DNA of 64,000 bases from DATILL01 sp035476575 (GCA_035476575.1 DATILL010000152.1:1-64000), one strand, 5' to 3'. Positions 53,531 through 62,784 are shown, counted from the stretch's first letter. Notes: a model not told the origin generated them from the sequence alone. Numbers and translations: made by a program.

Positions 53531-54736
53531 GTGCTCGACGAGGACAGTATCGGTGCCCGGGTTTCGGCCGCGCGCAAGCTGCGCGGGCTCACGCAACGTC
53601 GGCTGGCGGACCTTGCCCACGTCTCCTACAGCCTGCTGACCAAGGTCGAGTCCGGCCACGTGCCGGCAACGCCGGCGTTCATCGCCGCGGTGGCCAGGAC
53701 CCTGCGGGTCGACGTCATCGAGCTGACCGGGCAGCCATACCGCGGCAGCACCGCTCGGCAGGACCGGGTGCACGCCACCATCCCGGAGATCCGCCGGGTG
53801 CTGCTCGCCCACGACGTGGTCACCGACAACGACGACCCGCCCCGGCCGGTCGAGGAGCTGGCCGAGGCGGTCCGGCGCGCCTCGGCGCTGCGCCAGGCGG
53901 CCCGCTACGCCGAGCTCGGCGAGATGGTGCCCGAGCTGATCAGCCAGCTCGCGTACGCCGCCCGGCAGGCCAGCCAGGGCAGCCCCCGCGAACGTGCCTA
54001 CGCCCTGCTGGCCGAGGCCTACGGCGCCGCCGACGCGGTCGCCTACAAGCTGGGCTACACCGACCTGTCCACGCTCGCTGTCGAGCGGGTCTGCTGGGCG
54101 GCGGTGCGCTCCGACGACCCGCTCATGATCGGCTCAGCCGACTGGCTGCGGGCCGGCGCGTTCCTGGCCGGCGGCGGGTACGCCGAGGCGGAGGCGCTGC
54201 TCACCTCGGCCCGGTCCGCGCTCGAGCCGCTGCTGGCCCGGGCCGACCCGCAGACCCTGTCGGTGTACGGCAGCCTGCACCTGAAGCAGGCCATCGTCAG
54301 CGCCCGGGCCAACGAGGCACAGGACGCCTGGGCGCACATCGCCGAGGCGGAGGAGGTCGCCACGCGGGCCGGCGGCGACAACAACTTCTACCAGCTCGCG
54401 TTCGGCCCGTCGAACGTGTCGATCCACGGGGTCGCGGTCGCCGTCGAGCTGGGCGACGGCACCGAGGCGGTCCGCCGGTCCCAGGACTTCACGCCGCCCT
54501 CGGTCATGCCGGCCGAGCGGTCCAGCCACCACTACATTGACCTGGCCCGCGGCTACCTGTGGCACGGCGATCGCAAGGGCGCGCTGGACTGCCTGCATCT
54601 CGCCCGCAAGCTCGCGCCGCAGCAGACCCGCTACCATCCGATGGTCCGCGAGACCCTGCAGGCACTGGCCCGGGCCGAGCGCCGGTCGACCCACAGCCTG
54701 CGCGGCTTCGCCGCCTGGGTCGGGCTGTCGGACTGA
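53531..54736 (+). CDS. XRE regulator with TPR-like C-terminal domain
   Basis: A 401-residue protein with an N-terminal helix-turn-helix (RVSAARKLRGLTQRRLADLA, SYSLLTKVESGHVPATP). About 300 residues of Ala/Leu-rich helical repeats follow, resembling TPR-type signalling domains (ERAYALLAEAYGAADAVAYK, AWAHIAEAEEVATRAGG, ALDCLHLARKLAP). Such regulators may bind a peptide or small-molecule ligand. GTG start behind GGAGGAG. The AT-rich promoter region upstream has a TAATAG/TATAC-type stretch near 53480-53500. It is convergent with nothing and adjacent to the ppk operon. Confidence 0.88.
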   Translation: MLDEDSIGARVSAARKLRGLTQRRLADLAHVSYSLLTKVESGHVPATPAFIAAVARTLRVDVIELTGQPYRGSTARQDRVHATIPEIRRVLLAHDVVTDNDDPPRPVEELAEAVRRASALRQAARYAELGEMVPELISQLAYAARQASQGSPRERAYALLAEAYGAADAVAYKLGYTDLSTLAVERVCWAAVRSDDPLMIGSADWLRAGAFLAGGGYAEAEALLTSARSALEPLLARADPQTLSVYGSLHLKQAIVSARANEAQDAWAHIAEAEEVATRAGGDNNFYQLAFGPSNVSIHGVAVAVELGDGTEAVRRSQDFTPPSVMPAERSSHHYIDLARGYLWHGDRKGALDCLHLARKLAPQQTRYHPMVRETLQALARAERRSTHSLRGFAAWVGLSD

Positions 54737-54887
54737 CCCGGCACACACGACGACCCGCGGGACCGGGCGATCGGGCGCCGGGCGACGTAGGATCTGGTCG
54801 CACAGGTGACGTGGCGGGCACCGGGTTGACGTAGCGCACGCAGTGTCCGGTGCAGGCCACGTCCGTCGAGCGCCGAGGCGGGTGAGC

Positions 54888-55082
54888 ATGCAGGGGACGG
54901 TCAAGGAGTTCAACGCGGAGACAGGCAGCGGGTCGGCCCTGCTGGACGACGGCCGCGAGGTGCTGTTCGACGGTGCCGCGTTCGCGGCCGGCGGGCTGCG
55001 GCTGCTGCGCTTCGGCCAGCGGGTGCGACTGGAGGTTGACGGCGACCAGGTCATCCGGGTGACGATCCACACACTGCCGTAG
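54888..55082 (+). CDS. Cold-shock-domain-like small protein
   Basis: A 64-residue beta-barrel protein starting MQGTVKEFNAETGSGSALLD and continuing EVLFDGAAFAAGGLRLLRFG, then VRLEVDGDQVIRVTI. It follows the outline of a cold-shock/S1-like domain (G-x-V-K-x-F at the start, G-S-A, V-x-x-x-V) but lacks the canonical RNP motifs (KGFGFI, VFVHF), so nucleic-acid binding is uncertain. RBS GAGGCGGGTGAG. It is 81 bases before ppk. Confidence 0.7.
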   Translation: MQGTVKEFNAETGSGSALLDDGREVLFDGAAFAAGGLRLLRFGQRVRLEVDGDQVIRVTIHTLP

Positions 55083-55163
55083 TGCCCCGCCCCAGCCCGC
55101 GGCACGAGACGCCGGTAACACGGCCGGTCGGTCAACCCCTCCCTCCGGGAGAGCAGGTACCTC

Positions 55164-57317
55164 ATGAGCGTCGAGAGCGAGCCCCGCACGACGACGCCGG
55201 CCGAGCTCGAGCCGGCGCTGCCGGACGGCCGGTTCCTCAACCGCGAGCTGTCCTGGCTGGACTTCAACGCACGGGTGCTGGCGCTGGCCGAGGACCGCTC
55301 GCTGCCGCTGCTGGAGCGGGTGAAGTTCCTGGCGATCTTCGCGTCGAACCTGGACGAGTTCTACATGGTCCGGATAGCCGGGCTGAAGCGGCGGCAGAGC
55401 ACCGGGCTGTCGGTGCGCTCCCCCGACGGCATGTCGCTGCGCGAGCAGCTCAGCCGGATCGCGGAACGCACCCAGGAGCTGGTGCAGCGGCACGCCACCT
55501 GCTTCCTCGGCGAGGTCTCCACGGCGCTGGCCGAGCAGGGCATCCGGATCGCGCACTGGACCGAGCTCGACGAGGCCGAGCAGGACCGGCTGCACACCTA
55601 CTTCCGCGAGCAGATGTTCCCGGTGCTCACCCCGCTCGCGGTGGACCCGGCGCACCCCTTCCCCTACATCAGCGGGCTGTCGCTCAACCTCGCCGTGGTG
55701 GTCCGCGACCCGGCCACCCGGGTGGAGCGGTTCGCCCGGGTGAAGGTGCCCGCCAACGTGCCCCGGTTCGTCCGGGTCGCCGGGGCGGCCGACGACCGGG
55801 GGTCGACGTTCCTGCCGCTGGAGGACCTGATCGCGGCGCATCTCTCGCAGCTCTTCCCGGGCATGCAGATCATCGACCAGCATCTGTTCCGGGTCACCCG
55901 CAACGCCGACCTGGAGGTCGAGGAGGACCGCGACGAGGACCTGCTGCAGGCGCTGGAGCGGGAGCTGGCCCGGCGCCGGTTCGGCCCGGCGGTCCGGCTG
56001 GAGGTCGCCGACACGATCGCGCCGCGGGTGCTCGACCTGCTGGTCCGCGAGCTGGAGATGAGCACGGACGACGTGCTGCACGTGCCGGGCCTGCTCGACC
56101 TGTCGGTGCTGTGGCAGCTCTACGACGTGGACCGCCCGGACCTCAAGGACGAGCCGTACGTGCCGGCCACCCCCCCGGCGCTGGCCGAGGGCGAGGCGCC
56201 GCGCAGCGTGTTCGCCATGCTGCGCGAGGGTGACGTGCTCGTGCACCACCCGTACGACTCCTTCGCCACCACCGTGCAGCGGTTCATCGAGCAGGCCGCG
56301 GCGGACCCGAACGTGCTGGCCATCAAGCAGTGCCTCTACCGCACCTCCGGCGACTCGCCGATCGTGGACGCGCTGATCGACGCGGCCGAGGCGGGCAAGC
56401 AGGTGGTGGTGCTGGTCGAGGTCAAGGCCCGGTTCGACGAGCAGGCCAACATCGGCTGGGCCAAGACGCTGGAGCGGGCCGGCTGCCACGTCGTCTACGG
56501 CCTGGTCGGGCTGAAGACGCACTGCAAGACCGCGCTGGTGGTCCGCCAGGAGGCCGGCACGATCCGCCGGTACTGCCATATCGGCACCGGCAACTACAAC
56601 CCCAAGACCGCCCGGCTGTACGAGGACCTCGGCCTGCTGACGGCCGACCCGGACGTCGGCGCCGACCTCACCGACCTGTTCAACGCGCTGACCGGCTACT
56701 CCCGGCAGACGTCGTACCGGACCCTGCTGGTGGCGCCGCACGGGATCCGGCGCGGCATCATCGAGCGGATCGACCGGGAGATCGCCAACGCCCGGGCCGG
56801 CCGGCCGGCCCGGGTGCAGATCAAGCTCAACTCGCTGGTCGACGAGGCCGTGATCGACGCGCTGTACCGGGCCTCGCTGGCCGGCGTCGACGTCGATCTG
56901 GTCGTCCGCGGGATCTGCGCGCTGCGGGCCGGCGTACCGGGGCTGTCCGAGTGGATCCGGGTGCGGTCGATCGTGGGCCGGTTCCTGGAGCACTCCCGGG
57001 TGTTCTACTTCGCCAACGACGGCCAGCCGGAGTACTGGCTGGGCAGCGCCGACATGATGCACCGCAACCTGGACCGCCGGGTGGAGGTGCTGGTCCGGAT
57101 CGGCTCGGAGGAGGCCCGCCGTCAGCTCCGGGACATCCTCGACCTGGCCACCGCCGAGGATACCGCCGGGTGGCAGCTCCGCCCGGACGGCTCGTGGCAG
57201 CGCCGGACCGCCCGGGAGGACCCGGAGACCGGCCGGGTCGAGCCGCTGCGCGACTTCCAGGTGGAGCTGATGCGACGGCACAGCGGATATGGCGACCGAG
57301 GCGGACAGGGCGACTGA
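55164..57317 (+). CDS. ppk: Polyphosphate kinase 1
   Basis: PPK1 polymerises ATP gamma-phosphate into polyphosphate reversibly. The 717-residue protein shows NRELSWLDFNARVLALAED, FASNLDEFYMVRIAGLK, YPSFATTVQ-like DSFATTVQRFIEQAAADPNV, VLVEVKARFDEQANIGWAK, and the autophosphorylated His in CHIGTGNYNPKTARLYED, then LNSLVDEAVIDALYRAS. ATG 55164 has GAGAGCAGGTACC upstream. Its last 29 bases overlap the CYTH-CHAD gene, whose product probably binds polyphosphate. Confidence 0.96.
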   Translation: MSVESEPRTTTPAELEPALPDGRFLNRELSWLDFNARVLALAEDRSLPLLERVKFLAIFASNLDEFYMVRIAGLKRRQSTGLSVRSPDGMSLREQLSRIAERTQELVQRHATCFLGEVSTALAEQGIRIAHWTELDEAEQDRLHTYFREQMFPVLTPLAVDPAHPFPYISGLSLNLAVVVRDPATRVERFARVKVPANVPRFVRVAGAADDRGSTFLPLEDLIAAHLSQLFPGMQIIDQHLFRVTRNADLEVEEDRDEDLLQALERELARRRFGPAVRLEVADTIAPRVLDLLVRELEMSTDDVLHVPGLLDLSVLWQLYDVDRPDLKDEPYVPATPPALAEGEAPRSVFAMLREGDVLVHHPYDSFATTVQRFIEQAAADPNVLAIKQCLYRTSGDSPIVDALIDAAEAGKQVVVLVEVKARFDEQANIGWAKTLERAGCHVVYGLVGLKTHCKTALVVRQEAGTIRRYCHIGTGNYNPKTARLYEDLGLLTADPDVGADLTDLFNALTGYSRQTSYRTLLVAPHGIRRGIIERIDREIANARAGRPARVQIKLNSLVDEAVIDALYRASLAGVDVDLVVRGICALRAGVPGLSEWIRVRSIVGRFLEHSRVFYFANDGQPEYWLGSADMMHRNLDRRVEVLVRIGSEEARRQLRDILDLATAEDTAGWQLRPDGSWQRRTAREDPETGRVEPLRDFQVELMRRHSGYGDRGGQGD

Positions 57318-58818
57318 GGTGGACACGGCGACCGAGGTGGACACGGCGACCGAGGCCGACATGACGACTGAGGCGGAGATGACGACTGAGGTAGACACGG
57401 CGACCGAGCTGCCGGCGCGGCTCGCCATACCCGCGGACCTTGACCTGGCGGACGCCGTCAGTGGGCTCACCGTCCACCCTGGACAGACGATCGAACGGCG
57501 GCTGTCCACCTGGGACACCTCGGACCGGCGGCTGGCCCGCAACGGGATCTCACTGTCCTACGTGGACAGTGAGTGGCGGCTGCGGCTGCCGGACGGCGAG
57601 CAGCGGGTGGCCGGCGCGGCGACGACGGTACCGGCCGCGCTGCGGCTGCTGGTGACTGGCTGGGTGCGGGCCGCCACGCTGGCGGTGGTGCACGCCGAGC
57701 GGATCCGGCGTACGCCGTACGAGCTGGTCGATGTCGACGGCATCCCGGTCGGGCGGATTCTCGACGACCAGGTGGCCACGCTGGAAGGGGGTCGGCTGGT
57801 CGCGACCAGCCGGGTGCTCATCGTCGAGGCCGCTGCCGGCCGGCTGATCAGCTCGCTGCGGGCCGCCGGCGCCAAGCGGCTGGACGACCGGCCGCCAGCC
57901 GCGGTGCTCGGCGAGCTGCCCGACCTCGGGCCGCTGTCGCCGGCCAGCGGCTCCGGCGCGCTGCTGGCCCATGCGTTGGGCACCCATGCCGGTCGGCTGA
58001 TCGAGCTCGACCTCGCGGTTCGCCGGGACGAGCCGGACGCCGTCCACCAGATGCGGGTGACCTGCCGGCGGCTGCGTGGAGTGTTGCGGACCTTCCGGCC
58101 GCTGGTCGCCGCGGAGTGGGCCGCCGACCTGTCCGCCGAGCTGGCCTGGCTGGCCGGGTCGCTCGGCGACGCCCGCGACCTGGAGGTGCTGCGCGAGCGG
58201 CTGGCGGTGACCGGGCATGCCGACCCGCTGGCGCCGCTGCCGGACGAGGTGCTGGACCGGGTCGACGGGCTGCTGGCCGAGCGGGAGGCCGGCGGCCAGG
58301 CCGCTGCCGCGGCGGTGCTGTCCACCCGGCGGTACGCCGTCCTGCTGGAGCGGGTGGTGGCCGGCGCGCAGTCCCCGGTGCTGTCGGCCGAGGCGGCGGC
58401 GCCCGCGCGGGACGCCGTGCTGCCGCTGGTGGCCGGCGTCTGGCGGGCCTTCGCCAAGCGGGCCGACCGGCTCGACCCGACGCTGCCGGACGAGGTGTGG
58501 CACCGGGTCCGGATCCTCGGCAAACGGGCCCGGTACGCCCTCGAGGCGGTCGAGGCGGCGTTCGGGCGCCCAGCCGGCAAGCTGGCCCGGCGGCTCGCGA
58601 GGGTGCAGGACACCCTCGGCGAGCATCAGGACGCCGCGATCGCCGCCGGGACCCTGCTCGGCCTGGGCCGGGAGAACCCGGCCGACGCCGAGCTGGTGCT
58701 GGCCTGTGGCCGGCTGGCCGAACGCGAGCGGGCAGCGGTGCGGGCCGCCCGGGCGGCGTTCGCCGAGCGCTGGCCGGGCTTGTCCGGCGCCAAGGCGACC
58801 CGGTGGCTGACGGACTAG
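57289..58818 (+). CDS. CYTH-CHAD domain protein
   Basis: A 509-residue protein. The N-terminus carries a TEVDTA-type tandem repeat (about residues 7-40). A CYTH-like domain follows (about 55-215: TIERRLSTWDTSDRRLARNG, YVDSEWRLRLPDG), but the usual ExExK acidic triad is not evident, so triphosphatase activity is doubtful. The C-terminal CHAD domain (about 225-500) has the conserved His in DAVHQMRVTCRRLRGVLRTF and basic VRILGKRARYALE. CHAD domains bind polyphosphate, fitting its overlap with ppk. Start ATG 57289 is inside ppk. Confidence 0.85.
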   Translation: MATEADRATEVDTATEVDTATEADMTTEAEMTTEVDTATELPARLAIPADLDLADAVSGLTVHPGQTIERRLSTWDTSDRRLARNGISLSYVDSEWRLRLPDGEQRVAGAATTVPAALRLLVTGWVRAATLAVVHAERIRRTPYELVDVDGIPVGRILDDQVATLEGGRLVATSRVLIVEAAAGRLISSLRAAGAKRLDDRPPAAVLGELPDLGPLSPASGSGALLAHALGTHAGRLIELDLAVRRDEPDAVHQMRVTCRRLRGVLRTFRPLVAAEWAADLSAELAWLAGSLGDARDLEVLRERLAVTGHADPLAPLPDEVLDRVDGLLAEREAGGQAAAAAVLSTRRYAVLLERVVAGAQSPVLSAEAAAPARDAVLPLVAGVWRAFAKRADRLDPTLPDEVWHRVRILGKRARYALEAVEAAFGRPAGKLARRLARVQDTLGEHQDAAIAAGTLLGLGRENPADAELVLACGRLAERERAAVRAARAAFAERWPGLSGAKATRWLTD

Positions 58819-58847
58819 TGGCTGACGGACCAGTTGGCTGACGGGTA

Positions 58848-59747
58848 GTGGCTGGCGGGACGGTGACCGCGGCGGCGGGCGGGGTGCTGTGGCGCCCGGC
58901 CGGGCCGGCCGTCGTCGTCGTCGGTGTGAGTGTCGAGGTGGCGCTGGTGCACCGGCCGCGCTACGACGACTGGTCGCTGCCGAAGGGCAAGCTGCTTCCG
59001 GGCGAGCCGGCGCTGCTCGGGGGCTGCCGCGAGGTGATGGAGGAGACCGGCTTTGTCCCGGTGGTGGGACGCCGGCTGCCGAGCGTGTCCTACCCGTGGC
59101 GGGACGGCGTCAAGACGGTGGACTACTGGGCGATGCGGGCCGGGCCGGGGCGGTTCGTGCCGAGCCGGGAGGTCGACGCGCTGGCCTGGCTGCCGGTGCC
59201 GGCGGCCGCCGGTCGGGCCAGCTACCAGCACGATGTTGACCTGCTGGCCGGGTTCGGCACCGTGCAGCCGGACACCATGGTCCTGCTGGTCCGGCACGCC
59301 GAGGCGGGGGAACGGCGGGCCTGGACCGGCGACGACCGGCTGCGCCCGCTGGACGACCGGGGCCGGGCCCAGGCCGAGGTGCTGCGCCGGGTGCTGCGCT
59401 GGTTCGGCCCTCGGGCGGTGTGGTCGGCGAACCCCGTACGGTGCGTGCAGACGGTGGCGCCGCTGGCCGCTGGCCTCGGCCTGCCGGTGCGGCTGGCGCC
59501 GGCCGTGTCCGAGGTGGGGTACCGCGCCAGCCCGGAGGCTGCGCTGCGCTTCGTCCGGGAGCTCGCCCGGGCCGGCGAGCCGGTCGTGGTGTGCAGCCAG
59601 GGCGGCGCGATCCCTGGGCTCCTGGTCGGGCTGGCCGCCGGGTCCGACGTGGACCTGCCCGCGCAACGGCCGAAGAAGGGCAGCGTGTGGGCGCTGTCGT
59701 TCACCGCCGGCACGCTGGTCGCGGCCGACTACTACCCCGGCTTCTAG
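58848..59747 (+). CDS. Nudix hydrolase fused to histidine phosphatase (MutT1-like)
   Basis: A 299-residue two-domain protein. The N-terminal Nudix box is complete (GKLLPGEPALLGGCREVM followed by EETGF), for pyrophosphate cleavage of nucleotide polyphosphates. The C-terminal domain is a histidine phosphatase with LLVRHAEAGERR and a later VCSQGGAIPGLL. Mycobacterial MutT1 has this arrangement and converts 8-oxo-dGTP to the monophosphate. GTG start at 58848 is 29 bases after the CHAD stop, so it probably belongs to the ppk unit. Confidence 0.88.
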   Translation: MAGGTVTAAAGGVLWRPAGPAVVVVGVSVEVALVHRPRYDDWSLPKGKLLPGEPALLGGCREVMEETGFVPVVGRRLPSVSYPWRDGVKTVDYWAMRAGPGRFVPSREVDALAWLPVPAAAGRASYQHDVDLLAGFGTVQPDTMVLLVRHAEAGERRAWTGDDRLRPLDDRGRAQAEVLRRVLRWFGPRAVWSANPVRCVQTVAPLAAGLGLPVRLAPAVSEVGYRASPEAALRFVRELARAGEPVVVCSQGGAIPGLLVGLAAGSDVDLPAQRPKKGSVWALSFTAGTLVAADYYPGF

Positions 59748-59769
59748 CCACCCGCCCGACCCCGCCCCG

Positions 59770-59891
59770 CGTGTGGTCACCTCTCAGCGCTGTGGTCACC
59801 TATCGTTGCCTCGACGGCCCGTGTGGTGACCTCTCGGCGTTGTGGTGACCTGTCGTTGGTTCCGGACCCCGTGTGGTGACCTGTCGTTGTC
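59770..59891. repeat. AGGTSACCACA repeat cluster F
   Basis: Five copies of the core on the minus strand, so the whole block reads TGTGGTSACCT from left to right. It lies between the end of the Nudix-phosphatase gene and a convergent hypothetical gene, and overlaps the 3' end of the latter. Confidence 0.88.
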
Positions 59892-60236
59892 CTCGGTCGC
59901 GATCACCACCCGGTAGCCCCAGACATCCAGCATGACCCGCAGCGGCTCACCGTAGCGGCGCATCTTGGCAAGGATCGCCTGGGTCTCCTTGAGCCTGCCG
60001 GATACGACCACCTCCCCGGCGCCGATCGCGCCGCCGCGACCAGCCGCCGCCTCCGGTCGCTGCTCGGCCGTGGCCGGCGCGTAGCCGGCCGCCGCGAGAT
60101 AACCGACGATCTCGCGCAGTCCGGACCCAAGATGCAGCTCCCATGCCGCCCGACCGGCCACGATAGTCGTGGACCGCGCGTAGTCCTCGGCCGTGACGGG
60201 CGGCAAGGCCCGCATGTCAGGCACGGACAGCTCCAC
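59796..60236 (-). CDS. Hypothetical protein with repeat-encoded C-terminus
   Basis: A 146-residue protein. The first ~115 residues look like a real domain (PPVTAEDYARSTTIVAGRAA, REIVGYLAAAGYAP, KETQAILAKMRRYG, RVMLDVWGYRVVIA). The last ~30 residues (EDNDRSPHGVRNQRQVTT and on) are simply translation of repeat cluster F, so the original stop codon was probably lost when the repeat arrived. The start overlaps the degraded dioxygenase gene. Family not recognised. Confidence 0.55.
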   Translation of the reverse strand: MELSVPDMRALPPVTAEDYARSTTIVAGRAAWELHLGSGLREIVGYLAAAGYAPATAEQRPEAAAGRGGAIGAGEVVVSGRLKETQAILAKMRRYGEPLRVMLDVWGYRVVIATEDNDRSPHGVRNQRQVTTTPRGHHTGRRGNDR

Positions 60237-60239
60237 GTC

Positions 60240-60815
60240 TGTGGTGAATGCGCCGGCCGCGGACCAAGCGGCAGCGCGTCGGCTCCTCCTCGGCCAGCTC
60301 GTCCACGCTTTGGAAGGCCAGCGTCAGCACGATCCGAGGCCCTGCAGGGGACGCACCCGCCCGGCATGGTAAAGCTGCCCGTGCATCAACACAGCGTCGC
60401 CAGCTCCGGCAGGCACGGCAACCGCCTGATCACGGAGACGCGCGTACGTGCCCACCTCGTCCAACCAGGTGCCACCGTTGTTGGGCTCGTCGGCACACGG
60501 CCACAGATGGCTCCCCGGCACCACCCGAGTAGCCGATCCCAGGTCGATACAGTCCGACAAATAGACGAGCACGGTCAGAATGCTCCGCGACCACTGGAGA
60601 ATGTCACGGTGAAGCCGGTCAGTCGCCGGTCCACAGTAGATAATGACATGGTTGTGCCGGTTTTCGACCAGCTCGACGTTCGGCCCCAGAACCGGCTCCA
60701 GCACGTCCAGCAACCGATGCGACGTAGCGACCTCCAGGAACGCCGAGTCCAGCGATACCACCTGGTCGGTCCGCGCCTTCTCCGGCGAACGCCAGACATG
60801 CTCGTGATCAGTTCA
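60240..60815 (-). pseudogene. Phytanoyl-CoA dioxygenase-like pseudogene (5' truncated, frameshifted)
   Basis: The main frame reads VWRSPEKARTDQVVSLDSAF, then DRLHRDILQWS with the Fe-binding H-x-D, YLSDCIDLGSATRVVPGSH, and DAVLMHGQLYHAGR with the second His. After this it shifts frame into PRIVLTLAFQSVDELAEEE, the expected end. Its N-terminus is missing: a stop lies at 60808-60810, where the TrmO-like gene begins on the same strand. So it is truncated upstream and broken downstream. In life it would be a non-haem Fe(II)/2-oxoglutarate oxygenase. Confidence 0.75.
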
Positions 60816-61098
60816 GTCGACGCATGTTGCGGTGGCCGAATATTCCGACTGCGGGCCAGCTCGGGTTGTCCCTGGCTCGGCGTACACCGAGGTTGAGGTC
60901 GGTTGGATCTGTGAGATGGAAGTAGAAGACGATCTCCAGGTGGGAGAACGCATCCAGTCCCGCCACGGCGTCGGTGCCGAACCGACTGCTATCGATCCGG
61001 ATGATGGAACATGTGCCACCCCAATAGTCGTCGGTTGGCTCGACGCGCCCACCGACCACATGGGCGAGGGGTTCGACCTGAAATGATCCGGCTGTCAT
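60808..61098 (-). CDS. Truncated TrmO/TsaA-family protein
   Basis: A 96-residue frame with the TsaA/TrmO N-terminal pattern: FQVEPLAHVVGGRVEPTDDY, WGGTCSIIRIDSSRFGTDAV, GLDAFSHLEIVFYFHLTD and VGIFGHRNMRRLN, the last replacing the usual R-x-x-x-RPN. Family members (tRNA m6t6A37 methyltransferases) are longer by at least 40 residues, so the protein stops early exactly where the dioxygenase remnant starts. Probably non-functional. ATG or GTG start near 61098. Confidence 0.65.
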   Translation of the reverse strand: MTAGSFQVEPLAHVVGGRVEPTDDYWGGTCSIIRIDSSRFGTDAVAGLDAFSHLEIVFYFHLTDPTDLNLGVRRARDNPSWPAVGIFGHRNMRRLN

Positions 61099-61160
61099 GA
61101 GGATTCTCTTTCAGATTACGGGTGCGTGGCCGGGTAGGGTATCAGGTGTGGCGTTGCTGG

Positions 61161-62561
61161 TCACGGTGCCGCAGCCAGGTAGGCGGCGGCGCGTGCGTCG
61201 AGCTCAGTGGTGTTGGAGGATCCTTGACGGCGGAAGGACGACAGCCCTGAGCGCATGTCCGTCACGACCTGGCGGACGCGGCCCGAATTGATGCCGTCCA
61301 TCACGTCCAGGGCGCTGGACCAAGTGGCACATGCTTCGTCCATGTTACCGCTGAGCGCCTGCACCGACCCGAGGCTTCCCAGCGTCAAGGCATGGGTCCG
61401 AGTGAAGATGGTTGCCTTGCGGGTTCGCGCGCTACGCTGGAACTCCCTGAGAGCACCGGGTAGATCGCCAGTATCGCGCAGGGTGCAGGCCGTTTGATGG
61501 GCGAGGCTGGCCTCACCGAAGAAGAACACCCGTGACGGCTCGTCGTCATCGCTCGTCGTCGCCGCGAGGTCGTCTTCGGCCCTGATCAATGCCGCTGCCG
61601 CGGCGGCTTTCTGTCCGGTCGCGCCGAGCGCTCGCGCATACACGACGCCGAACAACGCACGTTCACGCGGACAGGCCAATGTGTATCGTCGCCCGTCCAT
61701 GGATGCAGCGGCTAGCTCCAGCCCCTGCTGATAGTGACGCAAGTCAACCGCCTGATGTGCCATGGCGCGCAGGACGTGCCCCGACATGGGCGGGTCATCG
61801 GCTTCGGTGGCGAGGGCCACAGCAATAGTAAAGTACTGCTGCGCGATGAAGTGCTCCGCATTGTCGAACGCCATCCACCCCGAAAGATAGGCGAGCTCGC
61901 TGGCGGCAGAGAACATCTCGCTGCGCACCCGGTCGTCGGCGTAGCTTCCGCGTAGGTAGTTTGCGACATCCGACGTCAAGTACTGCACAACGGATGTTCG
62001 AGCATGACCGCCCCCTCGGCGTTGATCAACTCGGGAGAAGATCGATCCCATCTCGCGGACGGCATCCAGATCGCCACGACCGACGGCCCGGTTATCCAGG
62101 CGGTTACCCAGGGTAACGCGCTCCGGCCAGGTGGCCGAGTTGCCAGCTCCGTGTTGAAGCAGTCCGATGGCGGCTACGGCGGTGCCGATGAACTCTCTGC
62201 GGCGCACGTCAGCGTCTCCCTGTGGATCTTGCCCGGCCTGAAGGATGAGGTCGTCCAGCACGAGCGGGCCGGATATCGGGAGCAGGGTCGGCTCGGGGTC
62301 GGGATGCCGAATGTTCTGTTGGTTGCCGAGGATCACGTTGAATCGGGCTCGGGCGTCTTCGGGTGCCCGGTTAAGTGCGGTGTCGAGAATCGCCTGCATC
62401 TCTGGTCGTGGGCAGACCACACTGCCGGCCTCCCATTTGGAAACGGTGCGGGCGCCGATCCCGAGATGCTCAGCGAATACGCGGAGACTCATGCGCAGCG
62501 CGTGACGCAACGCCCGAGCCTCCGTACCTGTCCAGCGCGCGACTGGTTCCACGTTATCCAC
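61161..62561 (-). CDS. XRE-family regulator with TPR-like domain
   Basis: A 466-residue regulator. The HTH is at the N-terminus (LRMSLRVFAEHLGIGARTVS, KWEAGSVVCPRPEMQAILD). A linker with RRREFIGTAVAAIGLL (a twin-Arg-like hydrophobic stretch common in this actinobacterial group) leads to an extended helical-repeat region (ELAYLSGWMAFDNAEHFIAQ, AQQYFTIAVALATEADDPP, TRTHALTLGSLGSVQALSGN). Such proteins are frequent orphan regulators in actinomycetes, ligand unknown. It is the largest gene of the right accessory segment. Confidence 0.85.
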   Translation of the reverse strand: MDNVEPVARWTGTEARALRHALRMSLRVFAEHLGIGARTVSKWEAGSVVCPRPEMQAILDTALNRAPEDARARFNVILGNQQNIRHPDPEPTLLPISGPLVLDDLILQAGQDPQGDADVRRREFIGTAVAAIGLLQHGAGNSATWPERVTLGNRLDNRAVGRGDLDAVREMGSIFSRVDQRRGGGHARTSVVQYLTSDVANYLRGSYADDRVRSEMFSAASELAYLSGWMAFDNAEHFIAQQYFTIAVALATEADDPPMSGHVLRAMAHQAVDLRHYQQGLELAAASMDGRRYTLACPRERALFGVVYARALGATGQKAAAAAALIRAEDDLAATTSDDDEPSRVFFFGEASLAHQTACTLRDTGDLPGALREFQRSARTRKATIFTRTHALTLGSLGSVQALSGNMDEACATWSSALDVMDGINSGRVRQVVTDMRSGLSSFRRQGSSNTTELDARAAAYLAAAP

Positions 62562-62784
62562 CCAAGGGTGTCAGTACGAGTGGCCGCGACCAGTGTAGGC
62601 GGAGATGTGCAGCGCAGCGGCAGCGCACCTGCGGCGTTGCGGCGTACCCAGGGCAGACCACCAGCGGAGAGCCTTAAGGCCATGACAGACGAGGCAAGCC
62701 CCCGTCGTGGTTCGCCCCCGAGGTGGCCGAACGGATCGTGACGCGCGTCGCGCAGGGGCGAGTTGGGGTGAGGGAGGTGAGCTG

